DNA from: Clostridia bacterium
Lineage (GTDB): Bacteria; Bacillota; Clostridia; Oscillospirales; CAG-382
Length of the DNA stretch: 43,181 nucleotides
Direction of reading: 5' to 3'
NCBI GenBank assembly: GCA_017560085.1
Contig: JAFYPA010000017.1
Location: 1 to 43,181 of the forward strand
The notes under the pieces were generated by a model. That model ran no database searches, was not told where the DNA came from, and saw only the letters and a program-made list of their open reading frames with translations. This document shows, piece by piece, positions 8,273 through 16,819 of this stretch (the stretch's first letter is position 1; each line of letters opens with the position of its first letter). The position numbers and the translations under genes are program-made.

Positions 8273-9487
8273 TTAATACTTAGCGTTGAGAAGTGTAATA
8301 CCGTCGATCTGTACATCGAAGTAAGGAGCGGAACGGTATTCGGATTCGTGGAAGTAGCCATCCTTTACAACTTCTGTATCGCCCTTGAATTCAGCATCTG
8401 TATCAACGTCAGCCATGTAGGATGTGAGAGCTTCGCCGCCAACTGTGATGAAGCCTTCTGTAGCTGTGTCGTATACCTTTGTTTCGCCGGAGATGAGCTT
8501 TGCACGAACTTCGGCAACCTTTTCAACTGTGCCTGCTGCAGCAGCCTTTGTGTTAACGTCTGTAAGAACTACAGAGCCTGTTTCGATTGTACCTGTCCAG
8601 TCAGCGGGGATAGCTACATTGTTCATCTTGGATTCGCAGATGAGCTTGACGTAGGGAGTCCAGTCGATCTTGGAGGATACGATGAATGTGTTGGGGCAAG
8701 CCGCAACTGTGCTTCCGTTGTAGGATACGTTAGGAACGTTTCTTTCTTCACAAGCAGAGGGAGCACCCATGGAGTCAGCGTGCTGAGAAATGAGAACACA
8801 GCCGTTGTTCATAAGAGCGATAGCAGCGTTCTTTTCTTCGTTTTCGTCATACCAGGAGCCTGTGAACTGAACTTCCATTGTAACTGCGGGGCAAACGGAC
8901 TTTGCACCGAGGTAGAAGGATGTGTAGCCGGACATAACTTCTGCGTATGTGAATGCGCCTACGTAACCCATCTTGGGAACGATTGTTTCGTCAGCAGCCA
9001 TCATTTCGTTGAGCTTCATACCTGCAGCAACACCTGCGAGGTATCTGCCTTCGTAGATGGAAGCGAATGCATTGTGGAAGTTGGGGAGATTTTCTGTGTG
9101 AGCCTTTGTACCTGTTGCGTGGCAGAATTCAACGTCCTTGAATTCCTTAGCAGCCTTGATCATGTAGTCTTCGTGACCGAAGCTGTCTGCGAAAATAACG
9201 TCACATCCGAGGTCAACAAGGTCTGCTGCTGCTTCGTAGCATTCGTTGCCTTCGGGAATGTTCTTTCTCATGATAACCTGAGCTTCTGTAAGACCGAGAG
9301 CTTCAGCTGCCCTGTTAACAGCCTCGATGAAGTTGAGGTCATAGGTGGATGCTTCGTCGTGGAGAAGGATAACGCCGAGCTTGAAGTCGTCGTCTGCTAC
9401 TGTTACTTCTTCCTTCTTTTCACCGCACGAGAACAACATTCCTGCTGTGAGGACTGCTGCCATGAGAAGTGCAAAAATCTTTTTCAT
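8273..9487 (-). CDS. BMP family nucleoside-binding lipoprotein
   Basis: 404 residues. Extracytoplasmic substrate-binding subunit of the importer, with the fold of Med/TmpC/PnrA proteins that bind purine or pyrimidine nucleosides. A lipoprotein signal is clear: MKK, a hydrophobic stretch, then LFSC with Cys21 as the lipidated residue. The mature part begins with KLGVILLHDEASTYDLNFIEAV and contains DVIFADSFGHEDYM, GRYLAGVAAGMKL and a later HADSMGAP, typical of the family. I start it at the ATG at 9487, six codons inside the longest frame, because AGGAGGG lies directly upstream. Its codon use (gct, gaa, tct rich) resembles pckG, consistent with strong expression. Confidence 0.92.
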   Translation of the reverse strand: MKKIFALLMAAVLTAGMLFSCGEKKEEVTVADDDFKLGVILLHDEASTYDLNFIEAVNRAAEALGLTEAQVIMRKNIPEGNECYEAAADLVDLGCDVIFADSFGHEDYMIKAAKEFKDVEFCHATGTKAHTENLPNFHNAFASIYEGRYLAGVAAGMKLNEMMAADETIVPKMGYVGAFTYAEVMSGYTSFYLGAKSVCPAVTMEVQFTGSWYDENEEKNAAIALMNNGCVLISQHADSMGAPSACEERNVPNVSYNGSTVAACPNTFIVSSKIDWTPYVKLICESKMNNVAIPADWTGTIETGSVVLTDVNTKAAAAGTVEKVAEVRAKLISGETKVYDTATEGFITVGGEALTSYMADVDTDAEFKGDTEVVKDGYFHESEYRSAPYFDVQIDGITLLNAKY

Positions 9488-9562
9488 TTTAAACCCTCCT
9501 GCCATTTTGGCAAAAATAAAATTTATGTAAATATAATTTACACCGATACTTACGCGAAAGCA

Positions 9563-10138
9563 TTACTGCTCTCTGAATGTGATGCTGTCATCCGTCATGG
9601 ATTCCACAATCGCAAGGGACTCAACTCTTATACCCATAGCGCGGATTTCCTCTCCGCCCTTCTGGAAGCCCTTTTCAATGGCGATTGCCGCACCGCAGAT
9701 TTCCACGCCCGCCTCACGGCAGATGCTGATAAGACCCTTGAGAGCCATACCGTTTGCAAGGAAATCGTCCACAAGAAGAACCTTGTCGCCCGCCTCGAGA
9801 TACTTCTTTTCCACAATAACCTGGCTTACGTTCTTGTGTGTAAAGGAAACAACCTCGGTGCAGTAAACCTCACCGGAAACGTTCTTGGATTTGTTCTTCT
9901 TTGCAAAAACAACCGGCACACCCATATGAATTGCCGCACCCATTGCTATTGCAATACCGGAGGTTTCTATGGTAACAATCTTATTTATACCGCAATCCCT
10001 GAAAAGTCGTGCTATTTCCGCACCCATTTCACAAAGGAAGCCAACGTCCAGTCTGTGATTGAGAAAGTTTCCTACCTTAAGGATATTACCGGGAAGAACC
10101 ACGCCCTCCTTCAGTATCTTTTCTTCAAGCGCTTTCAA
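9563..10138 (-). CDS. xpt: Xanthine phosphoribosyltransferase
   Basis: 191 residues, close to the 194 of Bacillus subtilis Xpt. Transfers ribose-5-phosphate from PRPP to xanthine, giving XMP for guanine nucleotide salvage. It follows that protein nearly throughout: KALEEKI, GVVLPGNILKVGNFLNHRLD, KIVTIETSGIA, VPVVFAKK, the PRPP loop VLLVDDFLANGMA and VIEKGFQ-like IAIEKGFQKGG. The start is TTG at 10138: GGAGG at 10145-10149 is six bases away and the protein then begins exactly where the family does; the upstream GTG at 10174 would add 12 non-homologous residues. It heads the operon with the nucleoside importer, 75 bases upstream of the lipoprotein gene. No purine riboswitch aptamer is visible. 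Confidence 0.94.
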   Translation of the reverse strand: MKALEEKILKEGVVLPGNILKVGNFLNHRLDVGFLCEMGAEIARLFRDCGINKIVTIETSGIAIAMGAAIHMGVPVVFAKKNKSKNVSGEVYCTEVVSFTHKNVSQVIVEKKYLEAGDKVLLVDDFLANGMALKGLISICREAGVEICGAAIAIEKGFQKGGEEIRAMGIRVESLAIVESMTDDSITFREQ

Positions 10139-10144
10139 GGGATA

Positions 10145-10189
10145 CCTCCGACAAATGAATTTATAAAGCCCCACGGCATAGGTCGGGAG
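10145..10189 (-). promoter_or_regulatory. Possible Shine-Dalgarno-sequestering hairpin in the xpt leader
   Basis: In the minus-strand leader CTCCCGAC (10189-10182) can pair with GTCGGAGG (10152-10145), which contains the xpt ribosome binding site: five contiguous pairs, one mismatch, then two weaker pairs. The 5' UTR is only about 55-60 bases. This could limit translation initiation; no known aptamer was recognised in the loop. Confidence 0.35.
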
Positions 10190-10201
10190 TTTATTACGAC
10201 A

Positions 10202-10230
10202 ATTATACCATTTAAAAAGTGCTTTGTCAA
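10202..10230 (-). promoter_or_regulatory. Promoter of the xpt-nucleoside transporter operon
   Basis: Perfect TTGACA (10230-10225) and perfect TATAAT (10207-10202) with a 17-base spacer, 64 bases upstream of the xpt start codon. This is the strongest consensus promoter in the window. Confidence 0.92.
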
Positions 10231-10293
10231 TATTTTTCTTGCATTTTAAGGGGATTTTCGGGGATATTTGTCAGAAACCATAAAAATCAAAGC

Positions 10294-10322
10294 AAAAATC
10301 CCGACGGAAAAGCCCATCGGGA
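10294..10322 (-). terminator. Terminator after the GH127 gene
   Basis: TCCCGATGG pairs with CCGTCGGGA on the minus strand (one wobble) with a six-base loop, followed by TTTTT; it lies just past the stop codon at 10330. Confidence 0.88.
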
Positions 10323-10329
10323 GTAAAGC

Positions 10330-12138
10330 TTATTTGCACAAGCTATAAATTCTTCTGAACCATACACACATATCGCTCTCGCCTCGGTTTGCGAAGATGC
10401 TGTAGGGAATCAGCTTCAGAGCTGTCCTTTCGTATGTGGGAGCTTTTCTTGAATAGATGCCCCTTTCGCTTACGGTTCTGTAGGCATCCATCTGAATTTT
10501 CATAAGACCGCACTTTTCGCATTTCTCCGTCTTGACACCGGAAAATTCCTCGGGCACAAGCAGAGCGTGAAGATTTTCTCCGTTGTCAATCGCCTCCGCA
10601 CAGTAAACGACAGGCCCTCTCATAACGCAGAGCTTACCTACGGAATGTATGATTCTCGCATCGGAGAATACGGGTACAACGGGCATATCGAAGTCTATCT
10701 CGATCGGGCTTTCGTCGTTTTGGATATATGCATATCCCTTATCGAGAGTATACGCCTTGTTTATCTTGAAGCTGTCACACCAGAAGGGAATTCTTACGGC
10801 TACTCTGCCGATTCCCCGTGCTGTGATTTTAACGCTTCCGTCGTTGGGATACTCCGTCACGACCTCGCATTCGACACCGTTTTCCGAAAGAGTAGCACCC
10901 GTGTACTGATTTATATAAAGCACATCGTCGCCCTTTGCGAAAACGTAATTGCCGATGGAGGCAAGAAGTCTGTTGATGTTGGGCGGACAGCAGGAGCAGC
11001 TGAAGATTTTCGGTCTTTGGGTTATGGGAAGCCTTCTCTTGCCGTAGCGGTTTTCGAAGCGCTCGAAAAGGTTAATCTCGAGCGGATTTTCGTAGAAGAA
11101 TTTCTCACCGTCAAGGGAAAGACCCGACATTACTCCGTTGTAGAATACTCTTTCGATTATATCCGCATATTTCGCATCGTTGTCAAGCTCGCTCATTGCC
11201 CTTGCGAAGAACATAAGCCCTATGCCCGCACAGGTTTCCGTGTAGGCTCTGTCGTTGGAAAGGTCGAAGGGCACCGTGAAGCATTCGCCTATAGCCTCGG
11301 AGCCGATACCACCCGTGACATACATTTTCCGCTCGGTTACATCCTTCCAGAGATTTTTGCAGGCAGTGAAAAGTGCCTCGTCATTTGTTTCCTTTGCGAG
11401 CATTGCCATACTTGTATAAAGATACATCGCTCTTACGGAATGACCCAGTGCCGTATCCTGCTCACGCACGGGAAGATGGCTCTGATTGTAGGACGAGCGC
11501 TCGGCATCCTCCTCTGTGCCTCTTGTGTTTATGAAGAACGCCGCAAGGTCGAGATACTTTTTATTGCCCGTAGCCGTATAAAGTCTGACAAGCGCAATTT
11601 CTATTTCCTCGTGCCCCGGGGAATTGAAGGTCGCACTCTTCTCCTCAACGAAGACCTTGTGTATATGGCCGACATACTTATCCATACACTCGAGAAGCTC
11701 GGGCTTTCCGATTTCCTTGAGGGCAACGGCGGCTTCAAAGAGATGTCCCGCGCAGTAGAGCTCGTGCCAGTCACGGTTTTTCCAGCGGTTTTCAGGCTCG
11801 ACTACCGTGAAGTATATGTTGAAATATCCGTCCTCGCACTGATTTTTCTTTATTTCGGCAACGATGTCGTCGATTTTCTTTTCAAGCTCGGGGTTCGGTG
11901 CTTTTTTCAGAAGATATGCCGCACCCTCCATCCACTTTGCGACATCGCTGTCCCAGAAGAAGTGGGGCTTCTTCAGATCCTCACGGTCGGGTGTCCAGTT
12001 GAATTTAAATGCTTCGATTCTGCCGGATTCCGCAAATCTGTCGTATACGGCATCAATCGTGATTTTCCGATTAAGCTCGTACTTGTCGAAAAAGTAGCCC
12101 TTTGTTAGATTTACGCTTTCAAATCCGTAGTTTTTCAT
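10330..12138 (-). CDS. Beta-L-arabinofuranosidase, glycoside hydrolase family 127
   Basis: 602 residues, the GH127 (formerly DUF1680) length and pattern. The characterised relative HypBA1 removes terminal beta-L-arabinofuranose using a zinc-bound cysteine nucleophile held by one Glu and three Cys. Those residues appear here as Glu301 and Cys303 in AYTETCAGIG and Cys383-Cys384 in CSCCPPN. Other family blocks are WKNRDWHELYCAGHLFEAAVA and TGGIGSEAIGECF. An (alpha/alpha)6 barrel fills the first two thirds and beta domains the rest. No signal peptide, hence cytoplasmic. An AAAGGGGG site lies just before the ATG. It is divergent from an AraC-type regulator, its probable controller. Confidence 0.93.
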   Translation of the reverse strand: MKNYGFESVNLTKGYFFDKYELNRKITIDAVYDRFAESGRIEAFKFNWTPDREDLKKPHFFWDSDVAKWMEGAAYLLKKAPNPELEKKIDDIVAEIKKNQCEDGYFNIYFTVVEPENRWKNRDWHELYCAGHLFEAAVALKEIGKPELLECMDKYVGHIHKVFVEEKSATFNSPGHEEIEIALVRLYTATGNKKYLDLAAFFINTRGTEEDAERSSYNQSHLPVREQDTALGHSVRAMYLYTSMAMLAKETNDEALFTACKNLWKDVTERKMYVTGGIGSEAIGECFTVPFDLSNDRAYTETCAGIGLMFFARAMSELDNDAKYADIIERVFYNGVMSGLSLDGEKFFYENPLEINLFERFENRYGKRRLPITQRPKIFSCSCCPPNINRLLASIGNYVFAKGDDVLYINQYTGATLSENGVECEVVTEYPNDGSVKITARGIGRVAVRIPFWCDSFKINKAYTLDKGYAYIQNDESPIEIDFDMPVVPVFSDARIIHSVGKLCVMRGPVVYCAEAIDNGENLHALLVPEEFSGVKTEKCEKCGLMKIQMDAYRTVSERGIYSRKAPTYERTALKLIPYSIFANRGESDMCVWFRRIYSLCK

Positions 12139-12165
12139 ATAAAATCCCCCTTTGCGCGGTTGTTA

Positions 12166-12194
12166 TTGACTTTTTACAATATTCATTGTATAAT
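12166..12194 (+). promoter_or_regulatory. AraC-gene promoter with palindrome in the spacer
   Basis: TTGACT (12166-12171), 17 bases, TATAAT (12189-12194). Between the boxes lies ACAAT-attc-ATTGT (12176-12189), a perfect 5-bp inverted repeat that could be a binding site for the regulator acting on both divergent genes. Confidence 0.75.
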
Positions 12195-12248
12195 AAACGC
12201 ACAGAGAAATCAATACACAAAAACCGATATGAGGTAAGAAAATCCGAT

Positions 12249-13022
12249 ATGAGCATACTCACAAACCCCAATATAACCTTCGTCCACGCGGGACTTTTCA
12301 CCACGGACAAGGAATGGATTCATCCCGACAGAACAGAGGAAACCTACGAAATAATCTGCGTGACAAAAGGCGTTGTATATCTCAACGACAACGGCACGGA
12401 GTACGCCCTTTCAAAGGGGCAGACCATACTCCTTCTTCCCGGTGCACGCCACTACGGAAGCAGAAAAAGCTCGGATGTAAGCTTTTACTGGCTGCACTTT
12501 TCCGTAAAGGGTACACTTCCCCTGCCCTCGGGAATTTACGGAAGAAACGAGAATGTAGCTCTGTTCAAGGAAATCCTTCATCTTGAGAATATGCCGAGCC
12601 CGCCCGAATATGCCATAAATGCGGTGCTTATGCACATTCTTTCCGTTCTTATGTGCGAATATGAAAAGGATAAGAGCAAATCCGACAGGCTATGCGAGGA
12701 AATCTATGAGTGGATAAGAATCAACGCCCGAGCCACTCTCACGGCAAGAACTGTTGCCGACCATTTCGGCTTCTGCACCGACCACATAACAAGAATTCTC
12801 CGCTCGGGTACGGGCTTCGGGACAAAGGAGCTGACGGACAGATTCATCATTTCAAAGGCGAAGGACCTTCTTTGCAACACGGGGAAATATGTCAAGGAAA
12901 TCTCCGCAGAGCTTGAGTTTCCGTCGGACAAGGCGTTTGTTTCCTTCTTCAGATATCACGAGGGAGTATACCCCTCCGAATTCAGAAACCGTTTTACACA
13001 GATTCATATGAACAATGCATAA
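12249..13022 (+). CDS. AraC family transcriptional regulator (divergent to GH127)
   Basis: 257 residues. The N-terminal half is a cupin-like sensor domain (EICVTKGVVYLND, then KGQTILLLPGARHYG), as in regulators that sense sugars. The C-terminal third holds the two helix-turn-helix motifs of AraC/XylS: ATLTARTVADHFGFCTDHITRIL and VKEISAELEFPSDKAFVSFFRYHEGVYPSEFR. I start at the ATG at 12249; the longer frame lies upstream across the promoter. The Shine-Dalgarno GAGGTAAG is rather far (about 13 bases). CCGATATGAG occurs twice just before and at the start. The divergent arrangement with GH127 suggests an arabinoside-responsive activator; ligand unproven. Confidence 0.88.
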   Translation: MSILTNPNITFVHAGLFTTDKEWIHPDRTEETYEIICVTKGVVYLNDNGTEYALSKGQTILLLPGARHYGSRKSSDVSFYWLHFSVKGTLPLPSGIYGRNENVALFKEILHLENMPSPPEYAINAVLMHILSVLMCEYEKDKSKSDRLCEEIYEWIRINARATLTARTVADHFGFCTDHITRILRSGTGFGTKELTDRFIISKAKDLLCNTGKYVKEISAELEFPSDKAFVSFFRYHEGVYPSEFRNRFTQIHMNNA

Positions 13023-13025
13023 CAC

Positions 13026-13065
13026 AAGGCGTGCCGAGGAATCGTCTCCCCGACACGCCTTTTTA
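13026..13065. terminator. Bidirectional terminator between the AraC gene and the beta-helix operon
   Basis: AAGGCGTG at 13026-13033 pairs with CACGCCTT near 13054-13061, followed by a T-run on the plus strand; the convergent genes end on either side. Confidence 0.88.
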
Positions 13066-13069
13066 TATA

Positions 13070-14518
13070 TTATTTAAAAAATACGAATGTGTTGGTCTTA
13101 AGCTCTTCTCTTGTTGCAAGCTCCTCGGTGTAGTCCTCCTTGATTTTGGGGAACTTTTCGGCAGTAAGTCCGTAGAAGCCGAATTTTGAGCCATGGTTAC
13201 CGATAAAGAGGTTGCCGACAATTGCGGGCATATACTCCTCTTTTTCAACGCAGACCATAACAAGGTTGGAGTTGTACACCTTTTCCGTTGCTTCGATTAC
13301 GTTGTCGTACCAGATGAAGTTTCTTGCGTGGTTATTGATGTGCCAGCCCTTGACGGTAGCCTCACCGTGGTCGGGACGGGTGCTTCCGAAGCCCTCTCCC
13401 GTGTGAGTCATTACATTGCCTCTGAAGAGGACATCCTTCATAATGCCCATTTCCTCGGGCTGAGCATTGATGTATTCTATGGCGTATACACAGTATTCGA
13501 TGAGGTTATCCGTGTACTTTATGTTTTCCATATTTACATATTCGTCTCTCTTCTGGAAGTACTGATGAGTGATTCCGCAGTCGTAGCACTGATAAATCCA
13601 GCAGTTATTTACCGTAAAATCCTTACAGCCTACATATATTTCAACGCCGTTACCGTAGCGTACGTTTTCGTGCGCTCTGCCCGGCTGAATCATACCGCCT
13701 ATCCAGCCGATTTCACAGTTCTGAACGGTAAGTCCCGTGGTGTTGTTGCCGTATCCGAGACCGTGTGCACCCGTATAGCGCAGGCAGATATTATCAACCG
13801 TTACGCCGTTACCGTTACCGCAGATGCCTGCTCTGCCGGGAGAGATTTCGGTTTCAAAGAATCTTTCGTTGGGGTCGGAAACGGAATAGAGATAGATATG
13901 CTTGTCGGTCTTGCTGTGAAGCATATGCAGATCCTCACGAAGCTCACCGTCAAATCCGCGGAAGTTCTCAATCTGCTTGAAGGTGTAGTATTTGCCGTTG
14001 TCAAAGGCAAGAAGTCCCACATCCGCATCGAAGGTATCGCTTGAAACATAAACGTTTTCCTTGTCCGTCTTTTTCCAGAAGGACTTATCCTCGGCGTAGT
14101 TTTTCTCCGAGCCGTAAATCTTCGGCTTTTCTCCGCATCCGAATGCGGAATATGTCACGCCCGCCTGAGTCTTGAGCTGGCCTCTGAAAAGGTCGCCTCG
14201 CTTAAAGAATACGCCGTCCCCCTTGGAAAGCTCGGCTCCTGACACTTTCGCCAAGGTTTTCCACGCCTTTTCGGGAGAGAGACCGTCGTTGGAGTCATCT
14301 CCATCATTTGCAACATAGTAGCTTGTACCTGTTATAATAACGTCCGTCTTGGTTTCAAGTATTTCCTTTCTCTTCTTGTCGGAATACCTTTCGACGGATG
14401 CCATTACCGCCGCTGCATCCTTTACGTCCACACCGCAGAGAATTTCCTCTGTTACGGGATACGCAAGTGCTGTGGGGTTTACGGGATTGTTCGCACATAT
14501 TTTGTTTGTTGTAGACAT
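13070..14518 (-). CDS. Right-handed parallel beta-helix protein, stand-alone copy A
   Basis: 482 residues. Close paralog of the next gene and of the C-terminal third of the large SLH protein, aligned from about residue 25 to the end. It opens with YYVANDGDDSNDGLSPEKAW, then GDGVFFKRGDLFRGQL and a GVTYSAFG-like block, then helical coils rich in N-x-x-I. Highly conserved charged sites, good candidates for catalysis, are VRYGNGVEIY, NNCWIYQCYDCGITHQYF, EYINAQ and RPDHGEA. The fold is that of pectate-lyase-like and other polysaccharide-active proteins, but no exact family is assigned. Strikingly, there is no signal peptide. GAGGAAAAAGCT precedes the ATG; the gene lies 16 bases below its paralog. 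Confidence 0.85.
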   Translation of the reverse strand: MSTTNKICANNPVNPTALAYPVTEEILCGVDVKDAAAVMASVERYSDKKRKEILETKTDVIITGTSYYVANDGDDSNDGLSPEKAWKTLAKVSGAELSKGDGVFFKRGDLFRGQLKTQAGVTYSAFGCGEKPKIYGSEKNYAEDKSFWKKTDKENVYVSSDTFDADVGLLAFDNGKYYTFKQIENFRGFDGELREDLHMLHSKTDKHIYLYSVSDPNERFFETEISPGRAGICGNGNGVTVDNICLRYTGAHGLGYGNNTTGLTVQNCEIGWIGGMIQPGRAHENVRYGNGVEIYVGCKDFTVNNCWIYQCYDCGITHQYFQKRDEYVNMENIKYTDNLIEYCVYAIEYINAQPEEMGIMKDVLFRGNVMTHTGEGFGSTRPDHGEATVKGWHINNHARNFIWYDNVIEATEKVYNSNLVMVCVEKEEYMPAIVGNLFIGNHGSKFGFYGLTAEKFPKIKEDYTEELATREELKTNTFVFFK

Positions 14519-14534
14519 AGCTTTTTCCTCTTTT

Positions 14535-15995
14535 TTATATATTTTTTATAAATGAAAATCTGTTTTCCGAAAGTCCGGGAAGCGTGGGTGTGGCTTCGTC
14601 ATACCTGAACGGCTCGTTTCCTTTAAAGCCGTAAACTCCGAAGGGATTTTCCCTTACGCCGACAAAGAGATTTCCGAACAATGCGGGCACATATTCCTCT
14701 CTTTCACAGCCGAGCACCACAAGATGAGTTTTTTCGTCTCTTGCTGTGGCGACATTATCATATATGACAAAATTTTCAGCTCTGTTGGTATGCTGCCAGC
14801 CCTTGAAGGGAGAATCGTGTCTGTACGGTCTTTGCACTCCCCAGCCCTCTCCCGAATAGAGAAGAAGATTATGGGAAAATTCGATATTTTTCATTATGCC
14901 GTTTTCTTCCTTCTGGGAGTTTACCCATTCTATGGCATAGGTGCAATATTCTATAACATTGTCCGAATATCTTACATTTTCCATGGAAAGAAAATCGGGT
15001 CTGTTTCCGAAATACTGATGGGTTACACCTGCATCGTAGCATTGGTAAATATAACAGTTTTCCACCACGAAATTACGGCAACCGCCGTATATCTCAACTG
15101 CATTTCCGTATCTTACTATTCTGCCGTTGGAGGTGGGCTGAAGGCTTCCCCCTATCCAGCCGAATTCGCAATTTTTAACCGTGAGATTCTCAACGCAGGT
15201 ACCACCGTAGCCGACAGTGTGTGCGCCTATATATTTTATGCAGAGATTATCAATGGTAACTCCGTCACCCTCACCGCTAAGGCAAAGCTCCTCGAAGCCC
15301 ATCTCACAGGAGGTGCCTCTTGTATTGGGGTCCTTTTCCGAATAAAGGTATACAAGATTATCCTCTTTATTATGATGAAATTGCAAATCGCTCTGAAGCA
15401 CACCGTCAAAGCTCGGAGCATCACCACGCCATTCGTAGTTTTTTATGCCGTAGGACATTTTCTCGCCCCACTCCTTGCCGCCATCAAAGACGATAAGCCC
15501 TACATCCTGCTCGAAGGCTTCGGCGGAGGCATAGACATTCGCCTTATCCGTTTTCAGCCAGAATCCGCAATTTGCATAATTTTTTCTCGAGCCGTAAATT
15601 TTAGGCTTATCACCTGTTCCGTAAGCGGAATAAGTAACGCCCTTTTTGGTAATAAGCTGACCTCTGAAAAGGTCACCTCGTCTGAAGAATACTCCGTCGC
15701 CCGCACTCAATTGTGCCGATGATACTCTTTCGAGAGTTTTCCACGGAGCATTTTCGTTTCTGCCGTCATTTGTATCATCACCGTCATTTGCAACATAGTA
15801 GCTTGTCCCGCTAATTTCAACGCTTGTCGGAGCTTCTCTTATTTCCTTGCGCCTTTTTTCGGCAAAGGTCTCCGTGCTTTCAAGAACAGCCGTCGAATCA
15901 TTCACATCTGCCGAAGCAAGGGCATTTTCAACCGTGTGGAATTCATACTCATTTATATTGTACTGCGAGTTTTTTGCATATTTGTTGTCTTTCAT
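14535..15995 (-). CDS. Right-handed parallel beta-helix protein, stand-alone copy B
   Basis: 486 residues, paralogous to copy A over almost its whole length (for example VRYGNAVEIYGGCRNF, YQCYDAGVTHQYF, GDGVFFRRGDLFRGQL). It differs in an insertion around MSYGIKNYEWRG and in WVNSQ where the others have YINAQ or YVNAQ, and its RPYRHDS replaces the RPDHGE/RRDHGE of the other two, so specificity may have drifted. No signal peptide is present: the N-terminus is charged and polar. It begins 17 bases after the creatininase-family gene; the ribosome binding site is weak (ACGGAAAAGCT), so translation may rely on coupling. Function unknown, polysaccharide lyase or hydrolase suspected. Confidence 0.85.
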   Translation of the reverse strand: MKDNKYAKNSQYNINEYEFHTVENALASADVNDSTAVLESTETFAEKRRKEIREAPTSVEISGTSYYVANDGDDTNDGRNENAPWKTLERVSSAQLSAGDGVFFRRGDLFRGQLITKKGVTYSAYGTGDKPKIYGSRKNYANCGFWLKTDKANVYASAEAFEQDVGLIVFDGGKEWGEKMSYGIKNYEWRGDAPSFDGVLQSDLQFHHNKEDNLVYLYSEKDPNTRGTSCEMGFEELCLSGEGDGVTIDNLCIKYIGAHTVGYGGTCVENLTVKNCEFGWIGGSLQPTSNGRIVRYGNAVEIYGGCRNFVVENCYIYQCYDAGVTHQYFGNRPDFLSMENVRYSDNVIEYCTYAIEWVNSQKEENGIMKNIEFSHNLLLYSGEGWGVQRPYRHDSPFKGWQHTNRAENFVIYDNVATARDEKTHLVVLGCEREEYVPALFGNLFVGVRENPFGVYGFKGNEPFRYDEATPTLPGLSENRFSFIKNI

Positions 15996-16012
15996 AGCTT
16001 TTCCGTTTACCC

Positions 16013-16819
16013 TTATGATTTTCCGACATTCTTTGCCTTTTCGATAAACTCTCTCTGAAGTGTCGGAGTGACCGTATCTTCCTTGATTGCCTTTATGTCC
16101 TTTGCGACCTTTTTTATGTAGAAGTCAAGAAGCTTTACGCCTGCTTCCCTTGAAGCCTTTGAGGGACTTCCCGTAACATAATCGGGATAGCTTGCATACC
16201 AGTCGTAGCAGGTTTCCACTCTGCCGAGAGCATTTTTGGTTCTTCCGAGGTCCTTTATCGGCTCGGGGATGTTCTGCAGCTCCATTTTGACAAGCTCGGG
16301 AGCGACAGCCATCATAAGGCTGGTTTCCCACTGGTCTGCGTGGCCTCCCTCTATCGGCATTACACTGTCAACGTATGCGTTTTCCTCTGGGGAAAGCCTT
16401 GCATCGAACATAACGTAATAGAGAGTATACGGTACGTCTCTGTCTGCGACGGACATCATAAAGTAATTGAGAAAGGCAATATTTCCGCCGTGACCGTTAA
16501 GAAGCAGAATCTTGGTAAATCCGTTTCTGCCGATTTCGTCACAGAGGTTCATAAGAAGCTGTACGGAAAAATCCGACGGCATAATAACCGAGCCCGAGGT
16601 ATACCCCGTTTCGTGCACCTGCCCGAAATAGTAGGGCGGGAATACAACGCAAGGCTCGATTTTGGAAGCCTCGCAGGCTATTTTATGAACGGTAAGTCCG
16701 TCCATTCCGAGCGGAAGATGCTCGCCGTGTCTTTCAAGCACCGCCATCGGGATGATGCAGAGCTTTTCTTCTTTTACCATTCTATTAAATTCGCTGTGTA
16801 CAAGATGTTCCCATTGCAT
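16013..16819 (-). CDS. Creatininase-family amidohydrolase
   Basis: 268 residues, usual length. Members bind two metals and hydrolyse cyclic or linear amides (creatininase, formamide hydrolases, MftE peptidase). The metal and active-site motifs are ERHGEHLPLGMDG (Glu29, His31, Asp40), LLLNGHGGN and EGGHADQWETS. No signal peptide. It sits between the glycyl radical enzyme gene, 74 bases upstream, and the stand-alone beta-helix genes, so it is probably co-transcribed and acts on a product of that pathway, for instance a lactam or N-substituted sugar; this role is inference. GAAGGTCTGAAAGCT precedes the ATG. True creatinine degradation is unlikely because no creatinase or related genes are nearby. 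Confidence 0.87.
   Translation of the reverse strand: MQWEHLVHSEFNRMVKEEKLCIIPMAVLERHGEHLPLGMDGLTVHKIACEASKIEPCVVFPPYYFGQVHETGYTSGSVIMPSDFSVQLLMNLCDEIGRNGFTKILLLNGHGGNIAFLNYFMMSVADRDVPYTLYYVMFDARLSPEENAYVDSVMPIEGGHADQWETSLMMAVAPELVKMELQNIPEPIKDLGRTKNALGRVETCYDWYASYPDYVTGSPSKASREAGVKLLDFYIKKVAKDIKAIKEDTVTPTLQREFIEKAKNVGKS

Noticed and set aside
8252..10249. Long plus-strand frame of 665 codons across the BMP lipoprotein and xpt genes
   Set aside because: Antisense shadow: Cys/Val/Phe-rich composition, no ribosome binding site, and both minus-strand genes are clearly homologous to known families.
10139..10330. Guanine/xanthine riboswitch upstream of xpt
   Set aside because: The conserved purine-aptamer core and its loop-loop elements are absent, and the leader after the consensus promoter is too short.
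16013..16819. Creatinine degradation pathway
   Set aside because: Only the broad creatininase fold is present; no creatinase, sarcosine oxidase or related transport gene lies nearby.
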